Part shown: in pieces, positions 32,656-41,482 of the stretch
Position numbering within the stretch: the first letter of the stretch is position 1
Layout of the letters: each line of letters begins with the position of its first letter
Source of the DNA: CAVRUD01 sp963849635
GTDB taxonomy: Bacteria; Chloroflexota; Chloroflexia; Thermomicrobiales; UBA6265
Direction of reading: 5' to 3'
DNA length: 64,000 nt
NCBI GenBank assembly: GCA_963849635.1
Contig: CAWKIA010000025.1
Coordinates: forward strand, 1 to 64,000
Made by a program: the position numbers and the translations under genes
The notes under the pieces: generated by a model
What the model was told of the DNA's origin: nothing
The model's input: only the letters and a program-made list of their open reading frames with translations
Database searches by the model: none

Positions 32656-33959
32656 GATGCACAATAACGCCCAATTCGAGGTGCCATTCGGCCGTGGAAC
32701 CGCCCAGTTCCACTTACCGGCCGGAGTGAACGGGAACGTCGCGACCTCGAAGGTGATCCCGGCTCTCGCCGATCCAGGATCTGCCGCCGCCGCGGCGATT
32801 GACCTCGCCGGTGGAAGGGCCTCCCCTCCGCGTACTCGCACAGGGCGCCAGGACAGTCTGCATCGCGGTCACGGACGCGACCAGGGCTTGCCCAGACTAT
32901 CTTCTCGTGCCGCCAATGCTCGCGGAACTGGAGGCGGCCGGCGTCCCCGCCGACGGGATCACGCTGCTCGTGGCGGTCGGAACCCATCGGCCAAGCACGC
33001 CAGAAGAGAAGGTTGCCAAACTCGGCGAAGCGATCGCGCGACGCTACCGAGTCATCGACCACGACCCGGTCAATCCCGACGGCCTGGTGGCCGTTGCCGA
33101 TGGGCCGGCCGGGATTCCCTTCCGGATCAACCGCCACGCGGTCGAAGCCGACTTGCTCCTCGCCACTGGCGTCGTTGAACCGCACCAATACGGCGGCTTC
33201 AGCGGTGGCGGCAAGACGGTCGCCATCGGCTGCGCCGATGAGGCGATCATCGCTCACACCCACGGCCCTGCCTTCTTGGACCAGCCCGGCACCCGCCTGG
33301 CCAAACTCGACGGCAACCCCTTCCAGGATGCGGTCCGTCGCGTCGCCAAAGCGGCGAAGGTCGCCTTCGTTGTCAACGCGGTTCTGAGCGATGAGGGCAA
33401 GCCGGTGGCGATTGCCGCCGGACCGCCCGAAGCAACCCAAAATCACCTGGCGGCGATCGCCGGCGAAATGTACACGGCGGAGATCCCGTCCCAGGTCGAT
33501 ATCGCCGTCGCCGGGGTCGGCTATCCGAAGGACGCGAATCTGTATCAGGCAAGCCGAGCGGCGAGTTACTTGCAGTTCGCGCCAATCCCCGTGGTGCGGA
33601 AAGGCGGCGTGATCGTCTTGCCAGCAGGTTGCCCGGAAGGCGCCGGCCAGGGTTCTGGAGAGGAACGTTTTCGCGACGCGATGCGCGATCCAGGCGGACC
33701 AGCCGCCATCATTGCCAAGGCCCGGCGTGATGGAATCCGCCCTGGCGAACAACGGGCGTACGTCATGGCCCGGGTGCTGGAGGACGTCACCGTGATTGTC
33801 GCCGGCGCCGAGTTCCGGCCGAGATCGAATCGATGGGCTTCCAGACAGCGCCGTCGATCGAGATCGCGCTTGAGTCAGGCGATCGAGATGGTGGGAACCC
33901 CATCTACCTGCCTGGTGGTTCCACATGCGCTCCTCACCCTCCCGATCGTCGCGACGTAG
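32656..33959 (+). CDS. LarA-like (DUF2088) racemase-family protein, several frameshifts
   Basis: Relative of nickel-pincer lactate racemase LarA. The start is uncertain (ATG 32618 or 32656). The N-terminal FEVPFGRGTAQFHLPAG is in one frame, then near 32810 the reading moves to VCIAVTDATRACPDYLLVPP, LLVAVGTHRPSTPEE, GVVEPHQYGGFSGGGKTVAI and TRLAKLDGNPFQDAVRRVAK. Two opposite one-base shifts near 33815 and 33875 hide ESMGFQTAPSIEIALEQAIE, and the end is CLVVPHALLTLPIVAT. In LarA the cofactor is attached to a lysine and held by histidines; the GTH and EPHQYGGFSGGGK segments match those regions. No larB, larC or larE is nearby, so the substrate may not be lactate. Confidence 0.8.
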
Positions 33960-34016
33960 CGCGGCGCGGCAGAAATCTACCTGTACCGGCGGCCGAAAAT
34001 CGCGGCTGTCATCCCA

Positions 34017-34046
34017 TTGACGACGCGGCACGGACCGCCCTATACT
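34017..34046 (+). promoter_or_regulatory. Promoter of the tRNA-Leu/Val/Phe cluster
   Basis: TTGACG (34017-34022) and TATACT (34041-34046) are 18 bases apart. The first tRNA begins 23 bases after the -10 box, a normal distance for stable RNA. The three tRNAs are closely spaced and end at a terminator, so they are probably one transcript. Confidence 0.75.
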
Positions 34047-34069
34047 GCGCGTCGCCGCAACTCGGTCGT

Positions 34070-34157
34070 GCCCAGGTGGCGGAATCGGCAGACGCGCTAG
34101 CTTGAGGGGCTAGTGCCCGTTTAGGGCGTGGAGGTTCAAATCCTCTCCTGGGCACCA
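34070..34157 (+). tRNA. tRNA-Leu (anticodon GAG)
   Basis: Complete cloverleaf with seven-base acceptor stem GCCCAGG/CCTGGGC, a long class II variable arm and T-arm GGTTCAAATCC. The anticodon stem is CTAGC/GCTAG with loop TTGAGGG, giving anticodon GAG. CCA is encoded in the DNA. Confidence 0.95.
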
Positions 34158-34169
34158 CACTCGGTCAGC

Positions 34170-34242
34170 GGGCGATTAGCTCAGCTGGTAGAGCGCCACG
34201 TTTACACCGTGGATGTCAGAGGTTCGAGTCCTCTATCGCCCA
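34170..34242 (+). tRNA. tRNA-Val (anticodon TAC)
   Basis: Acceptor stem GGGCGAT/ATCGCCC, D-loop AGCTCAGCTGGTAGAGC, anticodon stem CCACG/CGTGG with loop TTTACAC and anticodon TAC, T-arm GGTTCGAGTCC. CCA is not encoded. Confidence 0.95.
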
Positions 34243-34305
34243 CCGGCTCGCTGGCAGTCCGCGGGGACGGCAATCAAGGATCAGGTGCTCAGACGACAGA
34301 TTCTT

Positions 34306-34381
34306 GCTCAGGTAGCTCAGTTGGTAGAGCTCACGACTGAAAATCGTGCGGTCGGCAGTTCGAGTCTGCCCCTGAGCACCA
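34306..34381 (+). tRNA. tRNA-Phe (anticodon GAA)
   Basis: Acceptor stem GCTCAGG/CCTGAGC, D-arm AGCTCAGTTGGTAGAGCT, anticodon stem CACGA/TCGTG with loop CTGAAAA and anticodon GAA, T-arm AGTTCGAGTCT. CCA is encoded. Confidence 0.95.
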
Positions 34382-34422
34382 ATTCTCGGTCGGTAAAACA
34401 CTAGCCGAGATGGTGTACAGGC

Positions 34423-34459
34423 AATCGCCGGGAGCGCAATCGCTCCCGGCGATTCTGCT
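34423..34459 (+). terminator. Terminator of the tRNA cluster
   Basis: A 14-base stem (34423-34436 with 34441-34454), AATCGCCGGGAGCG and its complement around a CAAT loop, followed by CTGCTTTT. It lies 41 bases after tRNA-Phe. Confidence 0.88.
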
Positions 34460-34717
34460 TTTCGTCGGCCTTTTCCCCGCTCCCCACACAACCGCTGTCA
34501 TTCCCGATCAATTTATTCAGAAGTGATCGCAGCGTGAGGTGGACTTGTTGCACGCCCAATCTCGACGCTCGATTGCCCAAATGAACTAGCCACTGGAGTA
34601 CGTCTTCAGGTACGACGAGCTTATACCGACCTCCCGGCACTGGCGAAAGCCGTGTCGACCGTCGAGATCGTCACCTGGTTGATCATCCTTGGACTGACGG
34701 GCCCGCACCTTTGACTG

Positions 34718-35611
34718 CTACTCCGGTTGTGGGGATGCGGTCGGCAGGCGCGGATCCTCGCCCCACTCGTTCCAGGAGCCATCGTAGTTCGCCCAGGCGT
34801 CGTGACCAGTCTGGTGCAGGGCGAAGAGAACGGCCGTCGCGGTAACGCCTCCATTGCAATAGGCGATCACCGGGGTGTCATCCGTCACGCCTCCCTCCTT
34901 CAGGACCGTCGCCAATTCCTCCCGCGGCTTCCACGTCCCATCTGGCTTGAAGAGCGTTTTCGCGGGGATATTGACTGCCCCTGGGATATGACCTCCCCGG
35001 GGACCGCGCACGGTCGCGCCGGTGTACTGGCCGGGATCCCGCGCGTCGATGATCAGCGTCGAGGTGCTACTCGAAGCGGACAGCACAGCGTCAGCGTCGA
35101 CCCGGAGATCCGGACACGACTCCGGAGTAAATGTCACCACTGGCACCGGAGCGACTTCGGCCGTGACCGGCCGCCCCTCGGCCGTCCACTTCGCCATCCC
35201 ACCGTTAAGCACCGCCGCCCGGCTATGCCCGTAAAAGCGAAGTGCCCACCACATCCTGGTTGCGAAGTGCCCACCGGTGTGATCGACGACGACGACATCG
35301 GTGTCGTCCCCAATACCGCGGACTTCCATTGCCGCCTTGAACCGCTCCGGCGGGGCGATTTGCACCTTCACGGGATTGTCCGGATCGGTGATGTCCGACG
35401 TCCAGTCGACAAAGACGGAGCTGGGTACGTGCCCGGCATCGTATTCGTCGCGAGCGCCGACGTACTCCGCCTCCTGGCGGCCATCTCCCAGGTCAAGCGT
35501 GTTGACGTAGCCGCGAATGTCGACCACGGCAAGGTTTGGAGCGGCGAGATGTTCCTCCAGCCATTGGGTGGTGACAAGGACGTGCGGAAGGATGGTGGCG
35601 GTGTTGGTCAT
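34718..35611 (-). CDS. sseA: Two-domain rhodanese (thiosulfate or mercaptopyruvate sulfurtransferase)
   Basis: Moves sulfur from thiosulfate or 3-mercaptopyruvate to an acceptor such as cyanide. 297 residues from ATG 35611, with GGAG ten bases upstream. The N-terminal rhodanese domain has VDIRGYVNTLDLGDG, DAGHVPSSVFVDW and VVVVDHTGGHFATRMWWAL and lacks a catalytic cysteine, as usual. The C-terminal domain has LIIDARDPGQYTG, GGHIPGAVNIPAKTLF and the active loop YCNGGVTATAVLFAL with the persulfide cysteine. CNGGVTA resembles thiosulfate-type loops (CRIGERSS type enzymes differ), but the substrate cannot be fixed from this alone. Confidence 0.88.
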   Translation of the reverse strand: MTNTATILPHVLVTTQWLEEHLAAPNLAVVDIRGYVNTLDLGDGRQEAEYVGARDEYDAGHVPSSVFVDWTSDITDPDNPVKVQIAPPERFKAAMEVRGIGDDTDVVVVDHTGGHFATRMWWALRFYGHSRAAVLNGGMAKWTAEGRPVTAEVAPVPVVTFTPESCPDLRVDADAVLSASSSTSTLIIDARDPGQYTGATVRGPRGGHIPGAVNIPAKTLFKPDGTWKPREELATVLKEGGVTDDTPVIAYCNGGVTATAVLFALHQTGHDAWANYDGSWNEWGEDPRLPTASPQPE

Positions 35612-35702
35612 CCGGCTGCTCCTGATCGTCAACACTAGATTCGAACCCTGCGAACGGGTCTGGCTACAGGGTAGCAAAGCCAGCGGGCATTCAGTGAAAA
35701 CC

Positions 35703-35731
35703 TTGACACTGGTTCGTACCGGCACTAAACT
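35703..35731 (+). promoter_or_regulatory. Promoter of tRNA-Gly
   Basis: Perfect TTGACA (35703-35708), 17-base spacer, TAAACT (35726-35731). The tRNA-Gly gene begins 31 bases after the -10 box. Confidence 0.78.
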
Positions 35732-35762
35732 CACCCAACATTAGACGGGCATCCGTCGTACT

Positions 35763-35837
35763 GCGGAAGTGGCTCAGTGGTAGAGCATCTCCTTGCCAAG
35801 GAGAAGGTCGCGGGTTCGAATCCCGTCTTCCGCTCCA
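35763..35837 (+). tRNA. tRNA-Gly (anticodon GCC)
   Basis: Acceptor stem GCGGAAG/CTTCCGC, anticodon stem TCTCC/GGAGA with loop TTGCCAA and anticodon GCC, T-arm GGGTTCGAATCCC. CCA is encoded. It is followed by its own terminator. Confidence 0.95.
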
Positions 35838-35853
35838 CAGCATATGACTTTCC

Positions 35854-35877
35854 AACGGGCCGCGGGGCCCGTTTTTG
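35854..35877 (+). terminator. Terminator after tRNA-Gly
   Basis: Eight-base stem AACGGGCC/GGCCCGTT (35854-35861 with 35866-35873) and a following T run up to 35876. Confidence 0.82.
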
Positions 35878-35928
35878 GTGCCCATCTTGCCCTGAAGCCG
35901 ATATCATGCCGACAGACGAGTGACGTAC

Positions 35929-36009
35929 GCGGGCGTGGCGGAACGGCAGACGCTGCGGTCTTAAACACCGTTGGGGTAACCCGTGCGGGTTCGAATCCCG
36001 CCGTCCGCA
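35929..36009 (+). tRNA. tRNA-Leu (anticodon TAA)
   Basis: Acceptor stem GCGGGCG/CGTCCGC with one G-U pair, class II variable arm, anticodon stem GCGGT/ACCGT with loop CTTAAAC and anticodon TAA, T-arm GGGTTCGAATCCC. CCA is not encoded. Confidence 0.92.
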
Positions 36010-36035
36010 CCGGCTCGATATTCCCCGTATTGTGC

Positions 36036-36084
36036 CAGGTCAGGAGACGGACTGAACCCTATCGTCCGCCCGTCTCCTGACCTG
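36036..36084. terminator. Hairpin after tRNA-Leu(TAA)
   Basis: A 15-base inverted repeat, CAGGTCAGGAGACGG (36036-36050) and its complement (near 36070-36084), with an 18-base loop. There is no T run, so it may be a rho-type or processing hairpin, but its position right after the tRNA favours termination. Confidence 0.5.
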
Positions 36085-36489
36085 CAGACCACATTGGGCA
36101 ACTTGTGGGAATGGACGCAGGTTCCGCCAGAACGCGGTTACTCCGACCGGCGTGGTGACTTTGCTCCTCGTGGGTGTCCCCAATCGGGTCAAGTCCAACC
36201 TTTTTCGTTGTCGCCGCATACGGCCCTACGGACCAATTCGCGCAATGCTGTCTCCGGTGCACCTCTGACCACACCTGAAGTCGCAGCACGACGACCGACG
36301 GTGCCCCCCCCAAAAAATGGCAGCATGTGCTGGATGGGCGGTTCGCCGAGCGACTGTCGGATGAAGCGGATGAAATGGGTACGTGATGCGTCCGAATTGG
36401 GTACGTTGTCGGGTTGCGTGCCGATCCGGCGGTTTTTAGCCTAATGGCGAACCCATTGCGCGGGAACACCGCTCACCACAGGAGCCTCA
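36085..36489. other. Intergenic region without a recognised gene
   Basis: About 400 bases between the tRNA-Leu hairpin and the cysteine-rich secreted protein. I see no gene with normal codon usage, no tRNA and no strong repeat. Two GGGTACGT words occur at about 36378 and 36400. It must hold the promoter of the next gene. Confidence 0.4.
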
Positions 36490-37175
36490 ATGGACGCCCG
36501 TTCCTTCGATCGTCTGAGCCGCTCGCTCGCCGCGCCCACTTCTCGCCGCTCGTTCCTAGGCAGCCTTGCCGCGATCGCCTCCGGCTTTATCAGCAGCCGT
36601 GGCACCGACGCTCAGGTCTCGCAGATCCAGTGCGGCAATCAGGCGTGCGCAAGCAACCCGGGCAGCTGCGCGAGCGGCTGCGTCTGCTGCGCCTACACCA
36701 ACTCCATCACCGGGTCGGTGATCAATTCTCGCTGTCGCCCGCCAGGCACCTGCTCCCCGGGCACCGTCGCCTGCCCACCCGGCCAGGTGATCGGTTCCAC
36801 CGGCACCTGCGGCGTTCCCACGACCACAACGACGACCACCCCCCCTCCGGTGTGCGTGGGCGTCACCCCGGGGACGGCGGAGTGTAGCGGCGACAGCGAG
36901 TGTCAGCCCGGCCATTCCTGCCTCAACGGCGGCTGCTTCCAGACATGCTTCGATACGAGCCGTCCTTGCTCAGACGGGGCCTATTGCTCGATTGCTCCTG
37001 CCACGGTCCGGTCGATACGGACGACCGGTACTGCGTCGACAGCGCCGTCAGTATCGGCACCTGCAGACACAACTCCGACTGCCCTACTCGGGTCAATCTG
37101 CGACCGATACATCTTCGCCGACATCTTAACAATCTCTGCACTCGTCCCTGCGCGACCCTCCGAGCTAGCACCTAG
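36490..37175 (+). CDS. Secreted cysteine-rich protein with Tat-like leader, frame broken near the C-terminus
   Basis: Starts MDARSFDRLSRSLAAPTSRR with the twin arginines in SRRSFLGSLAAIASG, a Tat-type signal. The mature part is very rich in cysteine (CGNQACASNPGSCASGCVCC, CPPGQVIGSTGTCGVP), has a (Thr)n-Pro spacer, and then repeats of the form CSGDSECQPGHSCLNGGCF typical of disulfide-knit extracellular modules. After about 37005 the reading moves frame: HGPVDTDDRYCVDSAVSIGT, CRHNSDCPT, then CDRYIF, and finally NNLCTRPCATLRAST ending at 37175. At least three indels are needed. Family not named, though similar dickkopf-like or variable cysteine-rich proteins are common in Chloroflexota. Confidence 0.65.
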
Positions 37176-37450
37176 AGCATTCGGGCGCTCGTCGAGTTTG
37201 CTGTTTAGGCGACGAGATGCGAATGCCCAACGGCGCCCCGTGGCCACTCTTTGGTCCCGGGGCGCTTTGGGCTCTTGGCGGCCCCTCAATATCGGAATCG
37301 GTGTGTTCTGACTTGAGAGTCGTCGGTGGACCGTCGTTTGTTGTTCGCTCACGGCTCCCCGCGACGCCAGCATGCGTATGCGAACGATGCCCGCCACTTG
37401 AACCGTGGCGGGCATTTCGCTCGACGTGGCCCATTCAGATTGGCGCCAGA

Positions 37451-38623
37451 CTAGACCACAACGATCCCGAACGGAGTTGCACCCATTGGGAGTTCGATCG
37501 GCGACGCTGAGACTTCGGTCAGGTCGCCGCCTTCAACCTCGAAGACGCTAATAGCCGCGAGACCCGCGTCAACGACGTACAGGTGGGTGCCTTCGGAGTC
37601 GAGCCGGGCATCGAACGGGCGCAAGCCGGTCGCATCGTTCAGGGCGATATTGCCGAGCAGCTTCAGCCCGCCGTCAGCCAGGACTTCAAATCGGGAGATC
37701 GACGAGTTTCCAGTGTTGACCGCGAACACATGCTTCCCATCTGGCGCAATCGCGATCCAGCATGTGCCACTCTGGCGCGTGACAAAGGGCGATCCGGCAA
37801 CCGGCGCGAGCGCGCCGTCCGTGTCGACGTCGTATGCCGAAACGCTGCCGTGATTCGGGCCGGCATGAGCGTTCGTCACGTACAGTCGCCTAGGCTCGGT
37901 CGGGCTAAAAACGCTGCCGAAGGGGCCGATCGCCTGGGGGGTGAACGGCGATCCCGTCGCCTTGGTGAGCGTGCCGTCCTCGGCGACCAGGAAGCTGTCG
38001 ATTGCGGATGGTCCGGCGTCCGGACCCACCTGCACTCCAATGAGCACGGTGCCGTCGTCGTTGAAGAGGATGTCTCCAGGGGCAGCGGTCGCGGACAGAG
38101 GCATCGTCGATCCGTCAATTGGACTCAAGATGCCCTCGTCGCTGAGCCGAAATCCGGCGTAACTGGCTCCGTCCGTGCCGTCGCCCGTATTGGCGACATA
38201 CACCAGGTCTTCGTGGACGGCGATGCTTACCGGTGTTTTCCCACCCGAATCGACGGTTCCGCCGTCGATCGCCGTGAGCGCTCCGTCCTCAGCCACACTC
38301 AGCACGGAAATCTGGTTGCTACCGGCATCGACCGCCAACAGGAACCGGCCGTCGTCGGTGATCTGCAGGGCGCCTTGGGAACCGATGATCGCGCCGGTGC
38401 CCGCGCCGCCGGTTGCGAACGGTGAGCCGGGCGTCGGTGTAAACGAGCCATCGGCATGGCGGTCGAACGATGCGATCGTGTTTGTCGTGGCGGCGTTGTC
38501 ATTGACGTAGATGTGGCCAACGACTTCGGATTGGGCGGCCGCCCCGCGGCCAAACGAGACAAGCCCAGCCAGTACCAGCGCAAACATTCCTGTTCCAGCC
38601 AGGAATCGAACGAGCCGATGCAT
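37451..38623 (-). CDS. Secreted beta-propeller protein, lactonase/YncE-like
   Basis: 390 residues from ATG 38623 (AAAGGA upstream; a longer frame to 38725 is less likely). An N-terminal signal peptide (FLAGTGMFALVLAGLVSFG, then AAAQS) precedes about seven propeller blades, seen as repeated units such as GHIYVNDNAATTNTIASFDR, GSNQISVLSVAEDGALTAID and KHVFAVNTGNSSISRFEVLA. Proteins of this shape include 6-phosphogluconolactonase relatives and YncE-type binding proteins. Catalytic residues of lactonases cannot be assigned, and the secretion argues for a binding or extracellular role. It is convergent with the secreted cysteine-rich gene. Confidence 0.8.
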   Translation of the reverse strand: MHRLVRFLAGTGMFALVLAGLVSFGRGAAAQSEVVGHIYVNDNAATTNTIASFDRHADGSFTPTPGSPFATGGAGTGAIIGSQGALQITDDGRFLLAVDAGSNQISVLSVAEDGALTAIDGGTVDSGGKTPVSIAVHEDLVYVANTGDGTDGASYAGFRLSDEGILSPIDGSTMPLSATAAPGDILFNDDGTVLIGVQVGPDAGPSAIDSFLVAEDGTLTKATGSPFTPQAIGPFGSVFSPTEPRRLYVTNAHAGPNHGSVSAYDVDTDGALAPVAGSPFVTRQSGTCWIAIAPDGKHVFAVNTGNSSISRFEVLADGGLKLLGNIALNDATGLRPFDARLDSEGTHLYVVDAGLAAISVFEVEGGDLTEVSASPIELPMGATPFGIVVV

Positions 38624-38919
38624 CCCCAGAGGTCCTTTCGCTGCGGGTCGCCGTACCGGCGACACGTTGCCGTTATTGCCCACGAACTGGGCAACTCTCA
38701 GGCTACGCACCGACGATTTCGTCACGCCGAAGGCAATGACCGTGGGGTTACAAAGTGGCTACGACTTCCGAACTCTTGCAATCGTTCCGTCTCGGAGTCG
38801 CCTTCGATCGCCCGGCACCGGTGCCGTTCTGGTCGAGCGAGTGACGTAGAATCGGGCGATGTTGCGCCCTCACTGTGAAGGGCGGCAACCTTCATCCAGG
38901 TCATACGACTGGAGGCACC

Positions 38920-39285
38920 ATGAGCGATCCTCTCAACCGCGCTGACGAGCCACTCACGCCTGAACAGGCCGCGCAGAAGCGAGGCGTACGGGTGGTCATC
39001 GATCCGAAGCGATGTATCGCCAACGCCAAGTGCACCACGGCCGCGCCGGGCGTCTACATCCTCGATGAGGAGACTGGCGTAGCCGTCCTGGAGAACGAAG
39101 AGCGGGCAACGCTGCAGCAACTCTTCGCCGGCGCTCGCGTCTGCCCAACCCAGGCAATCACCATCGAGCAGTTCGGCCGCCGCGTGTTCCCCCAGATCTT
39201 GACGCCAATGTTCGGCGAACCAAAAGGCGAGGACGACGGCACCGATTCGGAAAAGTCCGAATACAGCACCCCACCCCGCCGCGAC
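38920..39285 (+). CDS. Ferredoxin with a single Fe-S cluster, 3' end disturbed by an IS110 remnant
   Basis: Small electron carrier of the kind that serves cytochrome P450s. From ATG 38920: VVIDPKRCIANAKCTTAAPG places C32 and C38, and ARVCPTQAITIEQFGRR gives C75-P. The C-x5-C...CP pattern is that of 3Fe-4S or single-cluster ferredoxins. The core domain is complete at about residue 90. Beyond residue 120 the open frame runs on without a stop into sequence antisense to an IS110 transposase, so the native C-terminus was probably lost by that insertion. No P450 is nearby. Confidence 0.78.
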
Positions 39286-39298
39286 GCCGGGTCGGCCG

Positions 39299-39786
39299 CT
39301 ACGGCGCTGCCAGGAGGCGGTCCACCTCGACCCGCTGGCTCTCCAGCCAGGCGATATGGGCCGCGACCGCGGGGCGCAGCAGCGGCGACGCCTGGTGGTG
39401 CCGGTTCTTCTCCTCGACCAGCATCTTCGTCAGCTGGCGATGCCGCGCACCAACTCCTGCAACTGGCGGGCGGTGGCTTCGGGAAGCGGCCGCGGCGTCG
39501 GGGCGCATCCGCTGGCCGTACTCGGCCAGCATCGCCGCGTCGACCGGTCGGTCTTGGCGCGGCGGCCGAGGCTCTGGGCGAAGCGTCGGGTCGCCACCGG
39601 GTTCGCCACCACCGGCGGCAGCCCGGCCAGATCGAGCGCCGTCACCAGCCCGATCTCGTAGCCGCCACTGGCCTCCAGCACCACCAGCACCGACCCGGCG
39701 ACCCGGACCTGCTCGCACCAGCGCCTCCCAGCCGGCCTCATCGTTGGCCACCGCCAGGGCGACCAAACGCTGCACCCTCACGTCGG
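39299..39786 (-). pseudogene. IS110-family transposase remnant, both ends missing
   Basis: Part of the N-terminal DEDD region of an IS110 transposase spread over three frames: VQRLVALAVANDEAGWEAL, then LVVLEASGGYEIGLVTALDL, PPVVANPVATRRFAQSLGRR and AKTDR, then AAMLAEYGQRMRPDAAAASR, MLVEEKNRHHQASPLLRPAV and HIAWLESQRVEVDRLL. The extreme N-terminus and the entire C-terminal (transposase_20) half are absent. It is squeezed between the ferredoxin 3' end and the pheA stop, so it is a fossil. Confidence 0.82.
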
Positions 39787-39788
39787 TT

Positions 39789-40673
39789 CTACCCAGAGAC
39801 CGGGAATCCGGGACCGCTGAACAGTTCAGCAAAAATCTCCAGAGGGAACCTGGGGTATGAGCCAAAAACTTGGAAGACGCCGCTCATCTCTTTGATCGTG
39901 GCCAGCGATTCGGCCACAACAGGGTCGGACCGGTGTCCGTCGATATCAACCAGGAAGACATACGCGCCTAGCCACGCCTTTGTTGGCCGACTTTCGATCT
40001 TGGTCATCTGGAGTCCCTTCTCGGCCAGCACCGAGAGGATGGCATGCAGGGCGCCGGGGACGTTCTCCTTGACGGTGAACGCGAACGATGTCTTGTCGGC
40101 ACCGGTGGGCGGCGCGTCTTCTTTCGCCAGGACGACGAAGCGAGTGACGTTGGCGCGGTTGTCCTGGATGTCATGAGCGAGGACAGAACCACCATACAGC
40201 TCAGCCGCCCGCGCCGGCCCGATCGCTGCCCGGGTCGTATCGCCGCTCTTGGCGACCTCCTCGACGGCCCCCGCGGTGCTCAATGCTGCCACCTGCTGCG
40301 CGTTCGGCAAACAGCGCTCGATGAACCGGCGGCACTGGCCGAGGCCCTGGGGGTGAGACGTCACCACCTGGATGTCACTCAGTTGCACCCCGGGCACGGT
40401 GACCAAAAACTGGCGGACCGGCAGGACGATCTCGCCCCGGATCTTGAGCGACGTTTCGTGGATAAGCAGATCTAAGGTCGAACTCACCGATCCATCGACT
40501 GAATTCTCGATCGGCAAGATTGAGCGGTCCGCCAGGCCGGTCTCGACCGCGGCGGTCAATGCGGGAATACTCGGGAACGCGATGAGATCGGGCTGCTCTC
40601 CCTCCCGCTCCAGATAGCCGAGCGCCGCTTCTTCGCTGAACGTACCGCGTGGACCTAGGAACGCAAATGCCAT
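39789..40673 (-). CDS. pheA: Prephenate dehydratase
   Basis: Converts prephenate to phenylpyruvate in phenylalanine synthesis. 294 residues from ATG 40673. The catalytic domain shows MAFAFLGPRGTFSEEAALGY, PIENSVDGSVSSTLDLLI, VTSHPQGLGQCRRFIE and the essential NVTRFVVLAKED. An ACT regulatory domain follows (PGALHAILSVLAEKGLQMTK, IESRPTKAWLGAYVFLVDID) with the ESRP motif that binds phenylalanine for feedback inhibition. Stand-alone enzyme, without a chorismate mutase domain. Its stop abuts the IS110 remnant but the protein is intact. Confidence 0.95.
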   Translation of the reverse strand: MAFAFLGPRGTFSEEAALGYLEREGEQPDLIAFPSIPALTAAVETGLADRSILPIENSVDGSVSSTLDLLIHETSLKIRGEIVLPVRQFLVTVPGVQLSDIQVVTSHPQGLGQCRRFIERCLPNAQQVAALSTAGAVEEVAKSGDTTRAAIGPARAAELYGGSVLAHDIQDNRANVTRFVVLAKEDAPPTGADKTSFAFTVKENVPGALHAILSVLAEKGLQMTKIESRPTKAWLGAYVFLVDIDGHRSDPVVAESLATIKEMSGVFQVFGSYPRFPLEIFAELFSGPGFPVSG

Positions 40674-40840
40674 GCGAAACACCCTCCTGACCGCACTCTA
40701 GAAGATCGGACCGTCAGCGTCCAGACGGCGTCCATGTGGAGGACGCTCACCTATACTCCTGTCATGACGGCACCCGACCTCCCGAAAAGCGCAGACGGCG
40801 CCCGAAGTTCACCAAGGAGCGCCCACTCAGGCAGGATTCT

Positions 40841-41455
40841 GTGCAGGCCCCGCTCCGGCTGTTCATTGCCGTCCCCTTGCCCGATCCGGTGCGTTCTCTG
40901 GTGCAAACCTTGATCGAGGATCTCCACCAGGAGCCGTGGCCGGTGCGCTGGGTCTCACCGGACAACGCCCACCTTACACTCCATTTCTTAGGTGAGGTTC
41001 CGCCTGAGCAGGCGGAATTGCTCAAACTCGCCCTGCCGGCCTCGGTCGCCAGGCACCAGCGATTTCGATTGCGCACTGCGGAACTCGGTGTCTTCCCCAA
41101 CCAGAAACGCCCGCGAGTTCTCTGGCTGGGACTGTACGGCCCGGCGCACCGGCTCGTCACGCTGCACTCGGACCTTCAGGCGCTTCTGCGCGGGCTGAAC
41201 TTCGCCGTGGACGATGATCCATTCCATCCGCACATCACCTTGGGCCGGGTGCGTGACGTGCGCAACACGTCTACGAAAGATCTACCCAGACAAATCGTGG
41301 AGCGCTTTCGGGCGGAGGCCGAGTCCGGGCGTGCCTCGTCGAAAAACGCGATCGCACTGGCGGTCGATGAGGTCGTCCTGTACCGAAGCATCCTCGATAA
41401 GAGTGGGCCGACATACCTACCGCTGCTGAGATGCCCGCTCGGGGAACCGGCGTAG
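40841..41455 (+). CDS. thpR: RNA 2',3'-cyclic phosphodiesterase
   Basis: 2H phosphoesterase that opens 2',3'-cyclic ends of RNA. 204 residues from GTG 40841 (AGGA five bases upstream). An earlier GTG at 40736 extends the frame, and a -10-like TATACT lies at 40752-40757. The two catalytic motifs are HLTLHFLGEV and HPHITLGRVR, spaced as in the family. Core size matches ThpR. It is divergent from pheA and followed by a transporter gene 27 bases later. Confidence 0.88.
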   Translation: MQAPLRLFIAVPLPDPVRSLVQTLIEDLHQEPWPVRWVSPDNAHLTLHFLGEVPPEQAELLKLALPASVARHQRFRLRTAELGVFPNQKRPRVLWLGLYGPAHRLVTLHSDLQALLRGLNFAVDDDPFHPHITLGRVRDVRNTSTKDLPRQIVERFRAEAESGRASSKNAIALAVDEVVLYRSILDKSGPTYLPLLRCPLGEPA

Positions 41456-41482
41456 CGTGATGCCAATCCGCAGGCCAACGTC

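Noticed and set aside
34401..34854. Two minus-strand short frames between tRNA-Phe and the rhodanese
   Set aside because: They overlap the tRNA terminator and the rhodanese 3' end and show no conserved motif. Treated as non-coding.
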